This document shows positions 60,514-64,000 of a DNA stretch of 64,000 bases, piece after piece. Source of the stretch: Polyangiaceae bacterium (GTDB taxonomy: Bacteria > Myxococcota_A > Polyangia > Polyangiales > Polyangiaceae); assembly GCA_016719945.1 (NCBI GenBank), contig JADJYE010000007.1, positions 186,001-250,000 on the forward strand. The letters are read 5' to 3'. The number at the start of each line of letters is the position of its first letter. The stretch's first letter is position 1. The translations under genes were made by a program, and so were the position numbers. The notes under the pieces are model-generated. The model was given only the letters and a program-made list of their open reading frames with translations. It had not been told where the DNA came from and made no database searches.

Positions 60514-61592
60514 GCGACGACTACCTGTGGGACAAGTCGGGGCCGCCGGATCCAGAGGTCGAGCGGCTGGAGGGGCTGTTCGCGCCGATGCGCCACGAGG
60601 CGCCGCTCTCTGCACCGCCGCGCCGCGCCCCTCGCCCACCTCGCCGCGGCCCGTGGATCGCGGGAGGGCTGCTCGCGGCGGCGGCCGCCGCGGCCCTCTG
60701 GCTCGCGGTCGATAGGAGCGGGCCCGGCGGGGTCGCGCCCATTGCGGTGGAGAGCGGCGACGCTGCGCCGTCCGGGCCTTCGCCGCTGGCTCGCCCCCCC
60801 ACCGGCAGGCCTGCGGTCGATTGCAGCGATCGGGCCCAAGGGTTCCCGTTCGAAGCGCGCGGAGGGGCGCTGACCTGCGGCGGAGGCGCCGCGAGCGCCG
60901 GGCGCCTGCCGATCGGCGAGTGGCTCGAGACCCCGGCAGACGTGACGGCGAAGCTCTCGGTCGCGGACATCGGCGCGCTCGAGCTCCAGCCCGGCTCGAA
61001 GCTGCGGATCACGAAGACGGGCAAAGAGGAGCACCGCCTCGAGCTGATGAGGGGGCGACTCTCGGCCAAGGTCGACGCTCCCCCCAGGCTGTTCGTGATC
61101 GACACCCCCGCGGCCACCGCGATCGATCTCGGCTGCGCCTACGAGCTGTGGGTCGACGAGCGAGAGCGCTCGCACCTCGCGGTCACGTCAGGCGCCGTCT
61201 CGTGGGAAGGCAAAGGCAGGGTCGTGTTCGTGCCTGCGGGGGCCGAGGCGGTCGCCGAGCCCCTCAGAGGTCCGGGGACGCCGATCGCGCTGGACGCGAC
61301 GAAGGAGCTGCGAGCGGCCGTCGCCAGCCACGACGCCGGCGAGCCGCCCGCGCTCGCGCGCGTGCTCGAGCTCGCGCGCGCCTCCGACTCGATCACCCTC
61401 TACACGTTGCTGGTCGACGCGGGTGGACGCCGTGGCCCCGAGCAGCGGAGCGCGCGCGACACCGTCGCGCGGCGCATGGCCGCGCTGAGCCTGCTGCCGC
61501 CGCGGACGGTCGTCTCGCAGCTGGCCGCGGGTGAAGAGGCGAGCCTGGTGAGCGTGCGCGACCATTTGATGACGCGCTGGTTCCCCGAATAG
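60510..61592 (+). CDS. FecR-like anti-sigma or signalling membrane protein
   Basis: A 360-residue protein coupled to the sigma factor (ATGA overlap). Residues 1-45 are cytoplasmic and Pro/Arg-rich. One membrane segment follows, WIAGGLLAAAAAAALWLAV (about 49-67). The periplasmic part has a FecR domain: KLSVADIGALELQPGSKLRI, ELMRGRLSAKVDAPPRLFVI, TPAATAIDLGCAYELWVDE, LAVTSGAVSWEGKGR. A helical end follows. FecR domains pass outer-membrane signals to sigma factors. No zinc-binding anti-sigma motif (HxxxCxxC) is visible. So the cytoplasmic part must bind the sigma in another way. Confidence 0.85.
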   Translation: MSDDYLWDKSGPPDPEVERLEGLFAPMRHEAPLSAPPRRAPRPPRRGPWIAGGLLAAAAAAALWLAVDRSGPGGVAPIAVESGDAAPSGPSPLARPPTGRPAVDCSDRAQGFPFEARGGALTCGGGAASAGRLPIGEWLETPADVTAKLSVADIGALELQPGSKLRITKTGKEEHRLELMRGRLSAKVDAPPRLFVIDTPAATAIDLGCAYELWVDERERSHLAVTSGAVSWEGKGRVVFVPAGAEAVAEPLRGPGTPIALDATKELRAAVASHDAGEPPALARVLELARASDSITLYTLLVDAGGRRGPEQRSARDTVARRMAALSLLPPRTVVSQLAAGEEASLVSVRDHLMTRWFPE

Positions 61593-61608
61593 CTCGCGGG
61601 GCGATCCA

Positions 61609-61620
61609 CCCCTGTTAACG
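61609..61620. promoter_or_regulatory. GTTAACG motif (copy 2) before a small secreted protein
   Basis: CCCCTGTTAACG, 42 bases before the ATG at 61662. It matches copy 1 at 59063-59075 with one base missing, and in both cases a CCTCCTCC tract follows. Confidence 0.4.
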
Positions 61621-61661
61621 GATCGCCGTCATCGTCGTCCTCCTCCGTGAAGGAGACGACG

Positions 61662-61913
<252 letters not shown>

Positions 61914-61989
61914 TCCCTGGGGCACCGCCGACCTCGCCCTTCATCAGCCCACCGTTGACAGTCGCGACGCTTCCGAAAACCATCGAGGC

Positions 61990-62349
61990 ATGTCGCTTAC
62001 GAGCTGTTCGTCCTGTGGGTGCCTCATCAAGATCGGCGAGTCGACCTGCCCGCACTGCGGGAAGGGAGCCTCGCGCCTCGGCGCTCCGGCCGCGGCCATC
62101 TTGATGGGGATCGTCGCGGTCACCGGCTGCGGCGACGACACCGGCAGCGGCGGCGCGGGCGGAGACGGCGGCGCAGGCGGCGCGAACATCGGCGGCGCAG
62201 CGCCGGCGTACGGCGTGCCCGCGACCGGCGGCATGAACGCCGGCGGCGCTGCGCAGGGCGGCGGTGGCGCGGGCGAGGGCGGCAACGGCGGCGGCGCAGC
62301 GCCGGCCTACGGTGTCCCCGGCACGGGCGGCGCGGGCGGCGGCGGCTGA
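61990..62349 (+). CDS. Zinc-ribbon lipoprotein-like protein with repeated AAPAYGVP motif
   Basis: A 119-residue protein. The N-terminus has a zinc ribbon, SLTSCSSCGCLIKIGESTCP and HCGKG (CxxC pairs at about residues 6-9 and 20-23). A hydrophobic segment LGAPAAAILMGIVAVTGCGD follows, ending in a lipobox-like VTGC, though the ribbon before it is odd for a lipoprotein. The rest is Gly-rich with two copies of GGAAPAYGVPxTGG. It is likely a membrane-tethered protein with a cytosolic ribbon. The kinase gene follows after 11 bases, so the two are probably co-transcribed. Confidence 0.65.
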   Translation: MSLTSCSSCGCLIKIGESTCPHCGKGASRLGAPAAAILMGIVAVTGCGDDTGSGGAGGDGGAGGANIGGAAPAYGVPATGGMNAGGAAQGGGGAGEGGNGGGAAPAYGVPGTGGAGGGG

Positions 62350-62360
62350 CCGCGACGTTC

Positions 62361-63293
<933 letters not shown>

Positions 63294-63336
63294 CGCGGAC
63301 TCGCCCGCGCGCGCGGCTGCTGTAGACTCTCGCCTC

Positions 63337-64000
63337 ATGCGGGCTCCCCTCGTCGCGTCGCTCGTGGTGCTCATGGCCTGCGGAGACTCCGCCTCCACGG
63401 GCGGAGGTGGCTCCGGCGAGACGGCCGGCGGTCCGCCCTGCGGGGAGTGCACTGGCGGCACAGGCACAGGGGGGACCGGCGTGGGCGGGAGCGGCCAAGG
63501 CGGCGGTGATGGCGGAATGGCCGCCACGGTGTCGTGCGACCCCCTGCCTCCTCCGGCCGGCGCGGTCATCGACGTCGACCCATCGATGGCCGCGTCGCTC
63601 CCGCAGCTGGTGTTCGACGCTGCCCCCGGCACGACGTTCTCCCTCGCCGATGGGACCTACGTGTTGAGCGCGACGCTCCAGGTGCGCGCGCCGGGCCTCA
63701 CGCTCCGCTCCGCGAGCGACGACGCCGAGGCGGTCGTCCTCTCGGGCGATTACGCCGTCAACGAGCTCGTGCAGGTGACCGCGAGCGACGCGACCCTCGC
63801 CCACCTGACGCTGACCCGGGCGGTCGATCACCTGGTTCACGTGGTCCCGCCCGGACCCGGACAGGACGTGCTCGGCTTCCGCCTCTATGGCGCCCGGATG
63901 ATCGACAGCGGCGAGCAGTTTCTCAAGGTGAACCCCATCTCGGGGCAACAGGGCTACATCGACGAGGGTCGCGTCGAGTGCTCTACCTTCGCCATGACCG
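63337..64000 (+). CDS. Lipoprotein with right-handed beta-helix-like domain, cut by the window end
   Basis: At least 221 residues from the ATG at 63337, still open at 64000. Signal MRAPLVASLVVLMACGD with lipobox LMAC, then a Gly/Thr linker (GGTGTGGTGVGGSGQGGG). The body begins with a parallel beta-helix pattern: PQLVFDAAPGTTFSLADGTY, LQVRAPGLTLRSASDDAEAV, VQVTASDATLAHLTLTRAVD. Such folds occur in polysaccharide lyases and surface adhesins. The C-terminal part is outside the window, so length and catalytic residues are unknown. Confidence 0.75.
   Translation, partial: MRAPLVASLVVLMACGDSASTGGGGSGETAGGPPCGECTGGTGTGGTGVGGSGQGGGDGGMAATVSCDPLPPPAGAVIDVDPSMAASLPQLVFDAAPGTTFSLADGTYVLSATLQVRAPGLTLRSASDDAEAVVLSGDYAVNELVQVTASDATLAHLTLTRAVDHLVHVVPPGPGQDVLGFRLYGARMIDSGEQFLKVNPISGQQGYIDEGRVECSTFAMT

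Overview
The window is high-GC DNA that reads like a myxobacterium (Myxococcota, probably Polyangiales or a relative). The signs are many Gly/Ser-rich lipoproteins with GGAGGxGG linkers, MopE-type CDGVDNDCDG motifs, Cys-rich DUF4215 repeats, Hanks-type Ser/Thr kinases (one fused to an FGE-sulfatase domain and thrombospondin-type Ca repeats), and frequent GTG/TTG starts with 4-base stop/start overlaps. I see no rRNA, tRNA, CRISPR array or recognisable insertion sequence.

Layout. 1-14.4 kb is chromosomal background: a GMC oxidoreductase with a small partner gene, several surface lipoproteins, and a complete export operon. That operon is an HlyD adaptor, two separate ABC ATPases and two ABC-2 permeases, with a divergent TetR regulator and a palindromic operator between them, a layout like Escherichia coli cecR-ybhGFSR. 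14.4-45.6 kb is a defence island. 45.8-64 kb returns to chromosomal genes: GYF-domain protein, ArsR/AHSA1 pair, membrane protein with a DUF59 protein, TetR/methyltransferase pair, kinase-FGE, glutathione reductase, lipoproteins, ferritin-like protein, ECF sigma and FecR-type anti-sigma, a kinase, and a lipoprotein cut by the window end.

The defence island is a class 1 DISARM system in two halves, both on the minus strand. The upstream half (45.6-33.4 kb) has an HNH nuclease, a RecD-like helicase with a C-terminal nuclease-like domain, drmD (SNF2 helicase) and drmMI (adenine methylase). The downstream half (22.9-14.4 kb) has a UvrD-type helicase with a RelE-like N-terminus, then drmA, drmB and drmC, all with overlapping stop/start codons. 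Between the halves lie other modules. One is a minus-strand operon of four genes: a small ORF, a nitrilase-fold amidohydrolase with its Glu-Lys-Cys triad, a helical protein with a possible winged helix, and an unrecognised protein. I consider it the best candidate for an undescribed system. The second is a convergent plus-strand operon: a propeller-DUF262 fusion, a DUF3696 ATPase and two unrecognised proteins. The third is a pair of secreted or surface proteins.

Five likely single-base frameshifts cluster between 22.7 and 37.6 kb: one in uvrD, two in drmMI, and one each in two cargo genes. Several sit in short G, C or GC runs. They are either uncorrected assembly indels or genuine inactivation of the island. 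This decides whether DISARM is functional here.
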